From a virus, in IMG/VR virus record IMGVR_UViG_3300021956_000010, positions 1-28,867 of that record: DNA of 28,867 nt; one strand, 5' to 3'. The notes under the pieces were generated by a model, which was not told the DNA's origin, did no database searches, and saw only the letters and a program-made list of their open reading frames with translations. Below, piece after piece: positions 13,304-17,871 of this stretch. Every line of letters starts with the position of its first letter. The stretch's first letter is position 1. The position numbers were made by a program, and so were the translations under genes.

Positions 13304-13772
13304 CAATTACCGCAAATTTGCGAGGAATCTCACCGCATCGGATTTCGAAGGTGATGAACTTCTGCACTCCACACTTCTGAATATTCTTGAAACTGATACA
13401 TCAAAGATAAACGACATTGATTCCTACGTTATTTGTTCATTGAAGTGGGAATACATCCGACCACGTACTAGGTATAAGAAACTTATTGGAGATTTTAAGG
13501 CTAATTGGACAGACCTTGAGCCACATCAATTTGAAATAGAAGTACACAATGCGCGTGAGAGTTGGATTGGGGCAAGGATTACCAATGAGCAGTTGGATAT
13601 ATTGGTAAGTAGATTACCATTTTTTGAGAAAGAAGTGTTTAATTTATATGTGATGAATGGGTTTTCTTACCGAGAGTTATCCAATGAGACTGGAATACCT
13701 GTATCATATCTATACGACACGGTAAAACGTGCCAAAGAAGAAATAAAAAAATGCATCAAATATGACGAATAA
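13278..13772 (+). CDS. Sigma-70 family-like transcription factor
   Basis: A 164-residue protein. The C-terminal 60 residues match sigma region 4: LPFFEKEVFNLYVMNGFSYR then ELSNETGIPVSYLYDTVKRA, with the helix-turn-helix of the -35 recognition domain. The first half (DELLHSTLLNILETDTSKIN, then SYVICSLKWEYI) resembles a reduced region 2. Overall size and order fit an ECF-like sigma factor. It could redirect host RNA polymerase to phage middle or late promoters; the tail and capsid blocks lack the host-type TAnnTTTG elements seen elsewhere, which agrees with this. It overlaps the nuclease gene by 26 bp and the next gene by 11 bp. Confidence 0.7.
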   Translation: MDISQEQYNNYRKFARNLTASDFEGDELLHSTLLNILETDTSKINDIDSYVICSLKWEYIRPRTRYKKLIGDFKANWTDLEPHQFEIEVHNARESWIGARITNEQLDILVSRLPFFEKEVFNLYVMNGFSYRELSNETGIPVSYLYDTVKRAKEEIKKCIKYDE

Positions 13773-14253
13773 AGAAATGTTTGAATATAGGATGGGAATA
13801 TGCAAAGCCTGTCCTATTTTTAATGCCACAACCCGAACGTGCGGAACTGCATTGTCTAAATTAAATCCATTCAACGAATGGCAAGAAATGAATGGAGTTA
13901 GGTTCAAGCCTTGCGGATGCTTTATGGATGTTAAAGCAAGAATGGCACTACAGGAATGTCCTGCGAAAATGTGGACAGCAGTAACCGATACCGACACCAT
14001 TGAGGAGGCAAAGGAACTAATCGCAACGATTAAAAGTTCCGGAAAAGTTACAGGTGAGCAGCGTTCTATCCTTGGCAAACTCAAGGCAATTATCAATGGA
14101 GAAACTAAACCACTTAAATTGCGTCATTGTATCGGATGTGTGACCAAGATAGTTGATGAATTAAACGCACAATTAAAAAGAGAAGAATCCGAAGTTATAG
14201 CAGTTGAACAACCACAACCCAAAAAACGTGGACGAAAATCAAGAAACAAATGA
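13762..14253 (+). CDS. Cysteine-rich zinc-binding phage protein
   Basis: A 163-residue protein. The N-terminal 75 residues carry CKACP, TCGTAL, PCGCFMDVKAR and ECPAKMW, a cluster I recognise from Bacteroidota phage proteins, likely holding one or two zinc ions. The middle is helical, a further CIGC lies near residue 122, and the C terminus is basic with KKRGRKSRNK, similar to an AT-hook and able to contact DNA or RNA. The exact job is unknown. It overlaps the sigma-like gene by 11 bp and the small membrane protein by 4 bp, so these are one transcription unit. Confidence 0.6.
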   Translation: MTNKEMFEYRMGICKACPIFNATTRTCGTALSKLNPFNEWQEMNGVRFKPCGCFMDVKARMALQECPAKMWTAVTDTDTIEEAKELIATIKSSGKVTGEQRSILGKLKAIINGETKPLKLRHCIGCVTKIVDELNAQLKREESEVIAVEQPQPKKRGRKSRNK

Positions 14254-14435
14254 ATCTGCTACATTTCTTTTCTATGTTGTATATCACAATCGGCTTATTA
14301 CATATTGGGTACTTTACGATAGTGATCCACAGGCATTGTCTACCTTTTACAACTGAGAATATTTTGGGAATAATAATAAGCGGATTGTGTTTTCCCTACA
14401 TATGGATTAAATACTTATTGAACGATGAAGATTAG
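14250..14435 (+). CDS. Small membrane protein
   Basis: A 61-residue protein with two hydrophobic segments: about residues 3-25 (FFSMLYITIGLLHIGYFTIV) and 38-56 (ILGIIISGLCFPYIWIKYLL), separated by a short polar HRHCLPFTTEN turn. It is overlapped by 4 bp at the start and 11 bp at the end by its neighbours. Two-span hairpin proteins of this size in phages may alter the host membrane or act as an antiholin or superinfection factor. None of these is shown here. Confidence 0.55.
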   Translation: MNLLHFFSMLYITIGLLHIGYFTIVIHRHCLPFTTENILGIIISGLCFPYIWIKYLLNDED

Positions 14436-14730
14436 TTTTGATTACGATGACACCTTGACCACTTCCAAAGGTCAAGAAATGGCTTTAAATGAACTTAAAA
14501 AAGGAAATGAAGTTCTTATCTTAACAGCACGACAGGAAAGTGATTCTGCGCCAGTTTACGCAATGGCTGAAAAGTTAGGCATCAAGAAGGCAGATGTGCA
14601 TTTTACCAATGGTCAAGACAAATGGAAGTTTGTAGTGCGGTTGCACATTGATAAGCACGTAGACAACAACCAAGAACAAATACACAAGATTCGCAAATTC
14701 ACAACTGCGGAAGGTGTGTTGTTTAAGTAA
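14425..14730 (+). CDS. HAD-superfamily phosphatase
   Basis: A 101-residue protein starting MKISFDYDDTLTTSKG with the HAD nucleophile motif DxDxT (Asp6, Asp8, Thr10), motif II Thr34 in LILTAR, a Lys66 in DKWKF, and motif IV-like acidic residues in HIDKHVDNN (Asp76, Asp80). The cap is minimal, as in small phage HADs related to 5'-nucleotidases and polynucleotide phosphatases. The substrate is not known. It is the last protein gene before the structured RNA locus and is separated from that locus's promoter by only 16 bp, which leaves open a link to RNA end processing, though this is only positional. Confidence 0.75.
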   Translation: MKISFDYDDTLTTSKGQEMALNELKKGNEVLILTARQESDSAPVYAMAEKLGIKKADVHFTNGQDKWKFVVRLHIDKHVDNNQEQIHKIRKFTTAEGVLFK

Positions 14731-14746
14731 TGTTTAAAAGTAGTTA

Positions 14747-14776
14747 TTGATTTATTTAATTCACTACTTATATTTG
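14747..14776 (+). promoter_or_regulatory. Bacteroidota-type promoter driving the structured RNA
   Basis: TTG (14747-14749) and TATATTTG (14769-14776) are separated by 19 bases, the best match to the TTG-N19-TAnnTTTG promoter in the window. The expected start near 14783 falls at the foot of the first stem of the RNA (14781). Confidence 0.8.
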
Positions 14777-14780
14777 TAGT

Positions 14781-14845
14781 GTTGAGAGTAGTGAGATATT
14801 TCCCCCTTTCATTTTAACTCTCAACAGGTTTTAATGATTGGGGGA
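14781..14845 (+). ncRNA. Promoter-proximal hairpin with possible pseudoknot
   Basis: GTTGAGAGT (14781-14789) pairs with ACTCTCAAC (14817-14825), a perfect 9-bp stem. Within its loop TCCCCC (14801-14806) is complementary to GGGGGA (14840-14845) downstream, giving an H-type pseudoknot. The G run is followed by ACTTTTTTA, so the second pairing could also act like the 3' arm of a terminator. This could be a 5' cap on the RNA or an attenuator. Pairings are seen; folding energies were not computed. Confidence 0.55.
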
Positions 14846-14856
14846 CTTTTTTATTT

Positions 14857-14963
14857 AGTCAGGTGGCGGAATGGTAACGCACATATAACGAGAGTTTGTA
14901 CAGCTCGCCTGAAAAGTAAGTTATGTGGTGGTATAAATACAGGTTCGAATCCTGTCCTGACTA
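14857..14963 (+). tRNA. tRNA-like module 1, Tyr-type anticodon GTA, extended anticodon arm
   Basis: Acceptor AGTCAGG (14857-14863) pairs with CCTGACT (14956-14962), with discriminator A at 14963 and no encoded CCA. The D arm is GCG-GAATGGTAA-CGC (14866-14880), with the GG of the D loop. The T arm is ACAGG-TTCGAAT-CCTGT (14939-14955), fully canonical. The middle is odd: the anticodon-like hairpin at 14892-14906 offers a 7-base loop TTGTACA (anticodon GTA, U33 present, but C at position 37). It is pushed out from the core by an extra 8-bp helix CATATAAC/GTTATGTG (14882-14889/14920-14927). Total length is 107. It may be a divergent type II tRNA-Tyr or a tRNA mimic that RNase P and the CCA enzyme would still recognise. 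Confidence 0.5.
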
Positions 14964-14973
14964 CAATCTGAAA

Positions 14974-15015
14974 TCACAACGGTCGGGCGGTTGTGACGAA
15001 TGGAGGGTAGCCCGA
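14974..15015 (+). ncRNA. H-type pseudoknot between the tRNA-like modules
   Basis: TCACAAC (14974-14980) pairs with GTTGTGA (14990-14996), 7 bp. The nine-base loop contains TCGGGC (14983-14988), the exact complement of GCCCGA (15010-15015) just downstream. This gives a compact H-type pseudoknot filling the spacer between the two tRNA-like modules (14964-15019). A short competing hairpin GGG-TAG-CCC (15005-15013) would disrupt it, so it could switch. Confidence 0.6.
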
Positions 15016-15019
15016 ACAT

Positions 15020-15086
15020 AGTCAGGTAGTTTAATTGGTAAAACTCCTAACAAGGAAGATTACAGGTTCAAATCCTGTTCTGACTA
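15020..15086 (+). tRNA. tRNA-like module 2 with a truncated anticodon arm
   Basis: Acceptor AGTCAGG (15020-15026) pairs with TCTGACT (15079-15085), with discriminator A at 15086. The D arm is GTTT-AATTGGTA-AAAC (15029-15044), canonical. The T arm is ACAGG-TTCAAAT-CCTGT (15062-15078), canonical. Between D and T arms there are only 17 bases, where a tRNA needs about 22. At best TCC/GGA (15045-15047/15054-15056) forms a 3-bp stem with a 6-base loop TAACAA. It therefore cannot present a normal anticodon. Acceptor and T arm are almost identical to module 1, suggesting duplication and use as a structural or processing signal, not as a decoding tRNA. Confidence 0.5.
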
Positions 15087-15092
15087 CAAACT

Positions 15093-15136
15093 CAATCATT
15101 GGCGGTTAAAACGCTTGGGTGATTGTTTTACGCGTT
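15093..15136 (+). ncRNA. Structured RNA domain, hairpin with possible loop contact
   Basis: CAATCA (15093-15098) pairs with TGATTG (15120-15125). The 21-base loop contains GCG (15102-15104) that can pair with CGC (15112-15114). Alternatively AACGC (15110-15114) can pair with GCGTT (15132-15136) downstream to make a pseudoknot like the one at 14974-15015. Confidence 0.45.
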
Positions 15137-15145
15137 ACAAGGGGA

Positions 15146-15255
15146 TGATGGCATAGCGCAACCGTAGCATAAAGGACAAAGCGGTAAGACCATCACACGA
15201 GCCGAGAATCGTGTTAAAGTAGTGTCCAGGTCAAAGGTCATCGGTGACACTTTGA
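15146..15255 (+). ncRNA. Structured RNA domain, nested stems with competing pairings
   Basis: TGATGG (15146-15151) pairs with CCATCA (15190-15195), enclosing ACCGT/GCGGT (15161-15165/15181-15185). ACACGA/TCGTGT (15195-15200/15209-15214) follows, sharing base 15195. A 10-bp hairpin then has TCAAAGGTCA (15231-15240), tetraloop TCGG, and TGAC-A-CTTTGA (15245-15255) with one bulged A. AGTGTC (15221-15226) could instead pair with GACACT (15246-15251), which would break the 10-bp hairpin. GGACA (15174-15178) could pair with TGTCC (15223-15227). The set of exclusive choices suggests either long-range tertiary contacts or a switch. Confidence 0.5.
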
Positions 15256-15274
15256 AACTTGAAGGTGAAAGGAC

Positions 15275-15356
15275 TCATTCGACTGAATGATAATTAGCAC
15301 TTAAGAGAGGATGACAACTGATGTTAAAGTCAGTTAGGATATTCTCATTCTCTCTT
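15275..15356 (+). ncRNA. 3' hairpins of the structured RNA
   Basis: TCATTC (15275-15280) and GAATGA (15285-15290) close a GACT tetraloop. A two-step element follows: AAGAGAG (15303-15309) with CTCTCTT (15350-15356), enclosing AACTGA (15316-15321) with TCAGTT (15330-15335). An ATG at 15321 lies inside this hairpin, which argues against it being a start codon. No T run follows, so this does not look like an intrinsic terminator; read-through into the next genes or RNase processing is likely. Confidence 0.5.
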
Positions 15357-15413
15357 GGTTCAGAATCTATTCTCTTGAATAATATATTAACTATATATAT
15401 AATAGATAACAAT

Positions 15414-15602
15414 ATGACATACCAAGTATATAGAATAAATACAAATCAAAATTTAACATTGCTTGAATTTGAGATTTATGATGTTTCAGATTTGGATATA
15501 GAAAATAACATTGCAACTTTTTATTCTCTTAATGAAAGGTGTTCTTCTTATAAAAAATCAGTTATTAATCTTGACTATTATATAATCTTTAAAAAGCCAT
15601 GA
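15414..15602 (+). CDS. Hypothetical protein (62 residues)
   Basis: A 62-residue beta-rich acidic protein beginning MTYQVYRINTNQNLTLLEFE and ending in INLDYYIIFKKP. I chose the ATG at 15414 over an in-frame ATG at 15321. The upstream part would overlap the RNA hairpin and encode an unlikely hydrophobic leader. No family is recognised. It overlaps the next gene by 4 bp and begins the operon that follows the RNA locus; no separate promoter is seen, so it may be co-transcribed with the RNA. The stretch from 15357 to 15413 is very AT-rich and holds nothing else I can identify. Confidence 0.5.
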   Translation: MTYQVYRINTNQNLTLLEFEIYDVSDLDIENNIATFYSLNERCSSYKKSVINLDYYIIFKKP

Positions 15603-15955
15603 TTATACTTCCAGCACAAATTGAATCTATTAAAAGTCGTAAAGATAGAACTACCGCCATTGTAATAGGCACAAATGAACTTACACCCGAACAGGCAGGT
15701 CAAATCTTTAGCCTACAAAATTCGTTTGTCTATTGCGCTCTAAAAGAAGAAGAATTTGCGTCTAAAGAGAAGGAGGTTCTTGATGAGTTAAAAGCCGACT
15801 TTGAGATTGAAAAGAAAAGCAATGGTCAACGATTGAGAAACGTTCTTTACAAACTATGGGAACAAGACAAAGAAGGATTTTTAACCTTTGCCAAGTTTTA
15901 CGACCACAAGATGGAACAACTGATAAACCATTTTAAAACGAAGTTAGATGTTTAA
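15599..15955 (+). CDS. Conserved Bacteroidota phage protein, function unknown
   Basis: A 118-residue protein with LPAQIESIKSRKDRTTAIVI, an N-terminal beta part with GTNELTPEQAGQIFSL, then a charged helical region. Late segments read GQRLRNVLYKLWEQ and FAKFYDHKMEQLINHFK. I have seen this arrangement (I-x-S-I-x-S-R-x-D near the start and R-L-R-x-V-L-Y-x-x-W later) in many Bacteroidota phage early regions, often near ssDNA-handling genes. No catalytic motif is evident. It overlaps both neighbours by 4-8 bp. Confidence 0.65.
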   Translation: MIILPAQIESIKSRKDRTTAIVIGTNELTPEQAGQIFSLQNSFVYCALKEEEFASKEKEVLDELKADFEIEKKSNGQRLRNVLYKLWEQDKEGFLTFAKFYDHKMEQLINHFKTKLDV

Positions 15956-16184
15956 GAAGTGTTTCCATTGTAACTGGAATTTGCCTTTGTTTTGGTTTCA
16001 AGTGGATCGTAGACCATATAAAAGAGAACACGACAAAGGTAGAGTTAAAGTCTGTAGACGATGCACGTATAATAGTTTCAATAAGTTGGGTTATGCGTGG
16101 CTTGTAAACATTGATTCAAATAAATTTGAAAAGAAGATTTTTAGCAGTAAATTAGACGCATTAATAACAGCATTAAATGTATAA
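15948..16184 (+). CDS. Small zinc-finger-like protein
   Basis: A 78-residue basic protein with two CxxC pairs, CFHC (residues 5-8) and CRRC (about 36-39), separated by an aromatic and basic loop (WFQVDRRPYKREHDKGRVKV). This resembles a small HNH-like or zinc-ribbon knuckle but lacks the HNH catalytic histidines. Likely a nucleic-acid or protein binder. It overlaps the upstream gene by 8 bp and the MazG-like gene by 8 bp. Confidence 0.6.
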   Translation: MFKKCFHCNWNLPLFWFQVDRRPYKREHDKGRVKVCRRCTYNSFNKLGYAWLVNIDSNKFEKKIFSSKLDALITALNV

Positions 16185-16542
16185 ACAAATAGGACAAGTT
16201 AAAGAGTTTAGAAATGCCTTTGGCTTATCTAATAACGTTCACGACTGTGATAATTCACTTCATCAGGCTCTCATTACTGAGGAACTCGAAGAGATGATTG
16301 AAGCAAATAACCACGTTGAAATTGCTGATGCCATCATTGACCAAATGTATCTTCTTATCGGATATGCTTGTAATCTCCAAATTGAAGACAAATTAGAGGC
16401 AATGTTTAGTGAGGTGCATAGGTCTAATATGAGCAAACTCGATGCAGATGGTAAGCCTATTTATCGTGCTGATGGAAAGGTACTAAAGTCGGATTTATAT
16501 TTCAAGCCTAATCTCAAAGATATTTTACTTAATCAATTATGA
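16177..16542 (+). CDS. MazG-like nucleotide pyrophosphohydrolase
   Basis: A 121-residue all-alpha protein with the metal-binding motif ITEELEEMIEAN (Glu35, Glu36, Glu39) and the second pair EIADAIIDQMYLLIG (Asp51, Asp55). The downstream FSEVHRSNMSKLDADGKPIY and YFKPNLKDIL are characteristic of the phage PRA-PH/MazG-like branch. Such enzymes hydrolyse (d)NTPs to monophosphates, cleaning the nucleotide pool or lowering the ppGpp-type stress signal. Length and motif spacing are normal, so it should be active. It overlaps its neighbours by 8 bp upstream and 4 bp downstream. Confidence 0.8.
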   Translation: MYKQIGQVKEFRNAFGLSNNVHDCDNSLHQALITEELEEMIEANNHVEIADAIIDQMYLLIGYACNLQIEDKLEAMFSEVHRSNMSKLDADGKPIYRADGKVLKSDLYFKPNLKDILLNQL

Positions 16543-16667
16543 AAAAAATTAAATACTTTATTTTCACTTGGTTCTTTGTTGTTATTGCTCTTGCTCTTAA
16601 AATAGCTTTAATTGCATTGGCGATTTATTCAGTAATTAAATTTGCAAAATGGTGTTGGAATTGTTAA
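16539..16667 (+). CDS. Short single-span membrane protein (42 residues)
   Basis: An ATG at 16539 overlapping the previous TGA opens a 42-codon frame: a basic start (MKKIKYF), a long hydrophobic segment with FVVIALALKIALIALAIY, and a basic tryptophan- and cysteine-containing end (KFAKWCWNC). The coupling with the MazG-like gene and the clear membrane pattern support it. Its role is unknown. Confidence 0.6.
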   Translation: MKKIKYFIFTWFFVVIALALKIALIALAIYSVIKFAKWCWNC

Positions 16668-16685
16668 TATCAATATTTATCAACT

Positions 16686-16976
16686 ATGGCATTTAAAAAA
16701 GGCGAAAGTGGAAACCCGAACGGAAGACCACATGGCGCGAAGTCAGAAAAGACATTGCAATGGGAAGCACTTGGTGAATCAATTACAGGACAACAAGCAG
16801 AGCAATTCAATGCATTCTTAAATAAGTTGTGGGCATCAAGACAAGATGAAGATAAAATGATTGCCTCAGAACTTTATCTCAAAACACTTGAATACTTTAA
16901 ACCGAAACAGGCACGTAACACTATTGTTGGTGATGCCGATGCGCCAGTACAAATAATAATCTCTGATAAGTTATGA
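16686..16976 (+). CDS. DUF5681-like protein, candidate terminase small subunit
   Basis: A 96-residue protein with the N-terminal signature FKKGESGNPNGRPHGAKS, the KPGQSGNPxGRP motif of the DUF5681 type. A helical region (QQAEQFNAFLNKLWASRQDE) and a FKPKQARN motif follow. Proteins with this signature frequently stand beside or act as small terminase subunits in phages. Here it is on the plus strand, more than 7 kb from terL, and no better TerS candidate is visible. If it is TerS it would recognise the packaging site. It overlaps the following gene by 4 bp. Confidence 0.55.
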   Translation: MAFKKGESGNPNGRPHGAKSEKTLQWEALGESITGQQAEQFNAFLNKLWASRQDEDKMIASELYLKTLEYFKPKQARNTIVGDADAPVQIIISDKL

Positions 16977-17197
16977 TTAATAAAGACGAAATAGATGTTA
17001 AAGATGCCAAACGAATTGTAATGGCTGATATTGATTTATCAAATCATATTTATTACAGTTGTATAATAAATGGCAATATATTAAGATATGCAACTGATGG
17101 ATTTTGGCATCCACATATTACTTTGGAACAATGGATTGAATTTGCCAAATCAAAATATATAATGTCTAAAATTTTAGAAGATGAAGGCAGTTATTGA
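16973..17197 (+). CDS. Hypothetical protein (74 residues)
   Basis: A 74-residue acidic protein, MINKDEIDVKDAKRIVMADI then HIYYSCIINGNILRYATDGF and a helical end. No family is recognised. Alternating short strands and one final helix are visible, and there is no membrane segment. It overlaps the upstream gene by 4 bp and the downstream gene by 17 bp, which supports translation as part of the same operon. Confidence 0.5.
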   Translation: MINKDEIDVKDAKRIVMADIDLSNHIYYSCIINGNILRYATDGFWHPHITLEQWIEFAKSKYIMSKILEDEGSY

Positions 17198-17411
17198 GTT
17201 CGACTTGAATGATTCTATTGATATACAAGCCCACAAAAGGTTTATGTCCATTGATTCGGTTTATTATGTTCTATGTCAGTTCACCGAAGAGATGAGAAGG
17301 CTGGTTAAGTATAATACCGAGCAGTATAATGGCGACCAATTAGAGGCAATTGAAAAACTACGTGAGACATTTAATGAGTTACTAATAAATAATCAAATAA
17401 CACTTGACTAA
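17181..17411 (+). CDS. Conserved small phage protein (76 residues)
   Basis: A 76-residue helical protein beginning MKAVIEFDLNDSIDIQAHKR, followed by SVYYVLCQFTEEMRRLVKYN and a helix with EAIEKLRETFNELL. The FDLND...L...LR.LVKY...E.I...R..F.E.L arrangement is widespread in phage genomes, including those of unrelated hosts, but has no assigned function that I know. The stop overlaps the next ATG by 1 bp. Confidence 0.6.
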   Translation: MKAVIEFDLNDSIDIQAHKRFMSIDSVYYVLCQFTEEMRRLVKYNTEQYNGDQLEAIEKLRETFNELLINNQITLD

Positions 17412-17578
17412 TGACCGAACAAAGAGAGCAAGAAATGCACCACACTTACCGCTTATGCGTAATGTTTGGAATGTGGCTACAACAACCTGCACAACGCAAG
17501 AGGTTGGCTAAAGGATCAATGACCGACCTATTTCAAGAATGGATTGAACTAATTAGCCAACAATTAGGAGATGAGTAA
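17411..17578 (+). CDS. Short hypothetical protein (55 residues)
   Basis: A frame from the ATG at 17411, sharing one base with the previous stop, encodes MTEQREQEMHHTYRLCVMFG and continues with LFQEWIELISQQLGDE. The centre is basic (QPAQRKRLAKGS). It overlaps the next gene by 8 bp, and the tight fit supports it. No family is recognised. Confidence 0.55.
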   Translation: MTEQREQEMHHTYRLCVMFGMWLQQPAQRKRLAKGSMTDLFQEWIELISQQLGDE

Positions 17579-17798
17579 ACAAACAGCAGTTAGATGGTTA
17601 GTAAGCATACTAAATAAGGAAGGTTTTGCTCCTGTGTTAACTAATGAGGAGATACAAGAAGCACTACAAATGGAACATGAGCAGATTGAAGATGCTTTTA
17701 AGCAAGGTCAATTTAATGGCAATATGTACGAAGAAAGAGGCTTTGATACAATATCATCAAATCAATTTTACAAACAAATATACGGAGATAAAGAATGA
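17571..17798 (+). CDS. Conserved small phage protein (75 residues)
   Basis: A 75-residue acidic protein with MSKQTAVRWLVSILNKEGF, then NEEIQEALQMEHEQIEDAFK and a glycine-containing FNGNMYEERG. The KQTAV.WL ... A..ME..QI..A...G pattern is familiar from many phages and seems to form a small helical bundle. Its function is unknown. It overlaps neighbours by 8 and 4 bp. Confidence 0.6.
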   Translation: MSKQTAVRWLVSILNKEGFAPVLTNEEIQEALQMEHEQIEDAFKQGQFNGNMYEERGFDTISSNQFYKQIYGDKE

Positions 17799-17869
17799 TA
17801 TTGATAATAGTAATAATATTATGGTGGTTAATTTTTAGTTATTGTTTAATTAGACAAAAAAGGAGGTAA
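17795..17869 (+). CDS. Possible 24-residue membrane peptide
   Basis: An ATG at 17795, overlapping the previous TGA by 4 bp, opens a 24-codon frame that is one membrane segment (MILIIVIILWWLIFSYCLIR) with a basic end (QKRR). Its last codons include the AGGAGG that serves the next gene. The coupled position supports translation, but a peptide this short could be a chance frame. Confidence 0.4.
   Translation: MILIIVIILWWLIFSYCLIRQKRR
17861..17866 (+). promoter_or_regulatory. Perfect Shine-Dalgarno for the tail assembly chaperone
   Basis: AGGAGG lies five bases before the ATG at 17872. Most genes here have weak or no such sequence, as usual in Bacteroidota phages, so this site is unusual. It opens the tail gene block and should raise its translation. 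Confidence 0.6.
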
Positions 17870-17871
17870 AG

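Larger units (their letters stand above)
14938..15090 (+). repeat. Imperfect direct repeat of the tRNA-like 3' halves
   Basis: 14938-14967 and 15061-15090 are about 30 bases long and differ at only a few positions: both carry TACAGGTTC, AATCCTGT and CTGACTACAA. Together with the shared acceptor 5' strand (TAGTCAGGT at 14856 and 15019) this marks the two modules as duplicates whose middles have diverged. Confidence 0.7.
14781..15356 (+). ncRNA. Large structured noncoding RNA locus, unnamed
   Basis: From 14731 to 15413 there is no plausible protein gene. About 575 nt downstream of a strong promoter are dense in perfect inverted repeats. In order: stem 14781-14789/14817-14825; tRNA-like module 14857-14963; hairpin 14974-14980/14990-14996 with loop contact to 15010-15015; tRNA-like module 15020-15086; stem 15093-15098/15120-15125; stem 15146-15151/15190-15195 with inner stem 15161-15165/15181-15185; hairpin 15195-15200/15209-15214; 10-bp hairpin 15231-15255; hairpin 15275-15290; two-step hairpin 15303-15356. 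Size, phage setting and tRNA neighbourhood recall the GOLLD and ROOL classes of large phage RNAs, but I cannot show homology. The 3' end is uncertain; no clear terminator follows. Confidence 0.6.

Noticed and set aside
14857-15086. tmRNA
   Set aside because: The tRNA-like parts are two separate complete cloverleaf-like modules with normal D arms; there is no split acceptor enclosing a tag reading frame.
15321-15413. In-frame ATG at 15321 as the start of the gene ending at 15602
   Set aside because: It lies inside a conserved-looking RNA hairpin (15316-15335) and adds an unlikely hydrophobic leader; the ATG at 15414 gives a compact polar protein.
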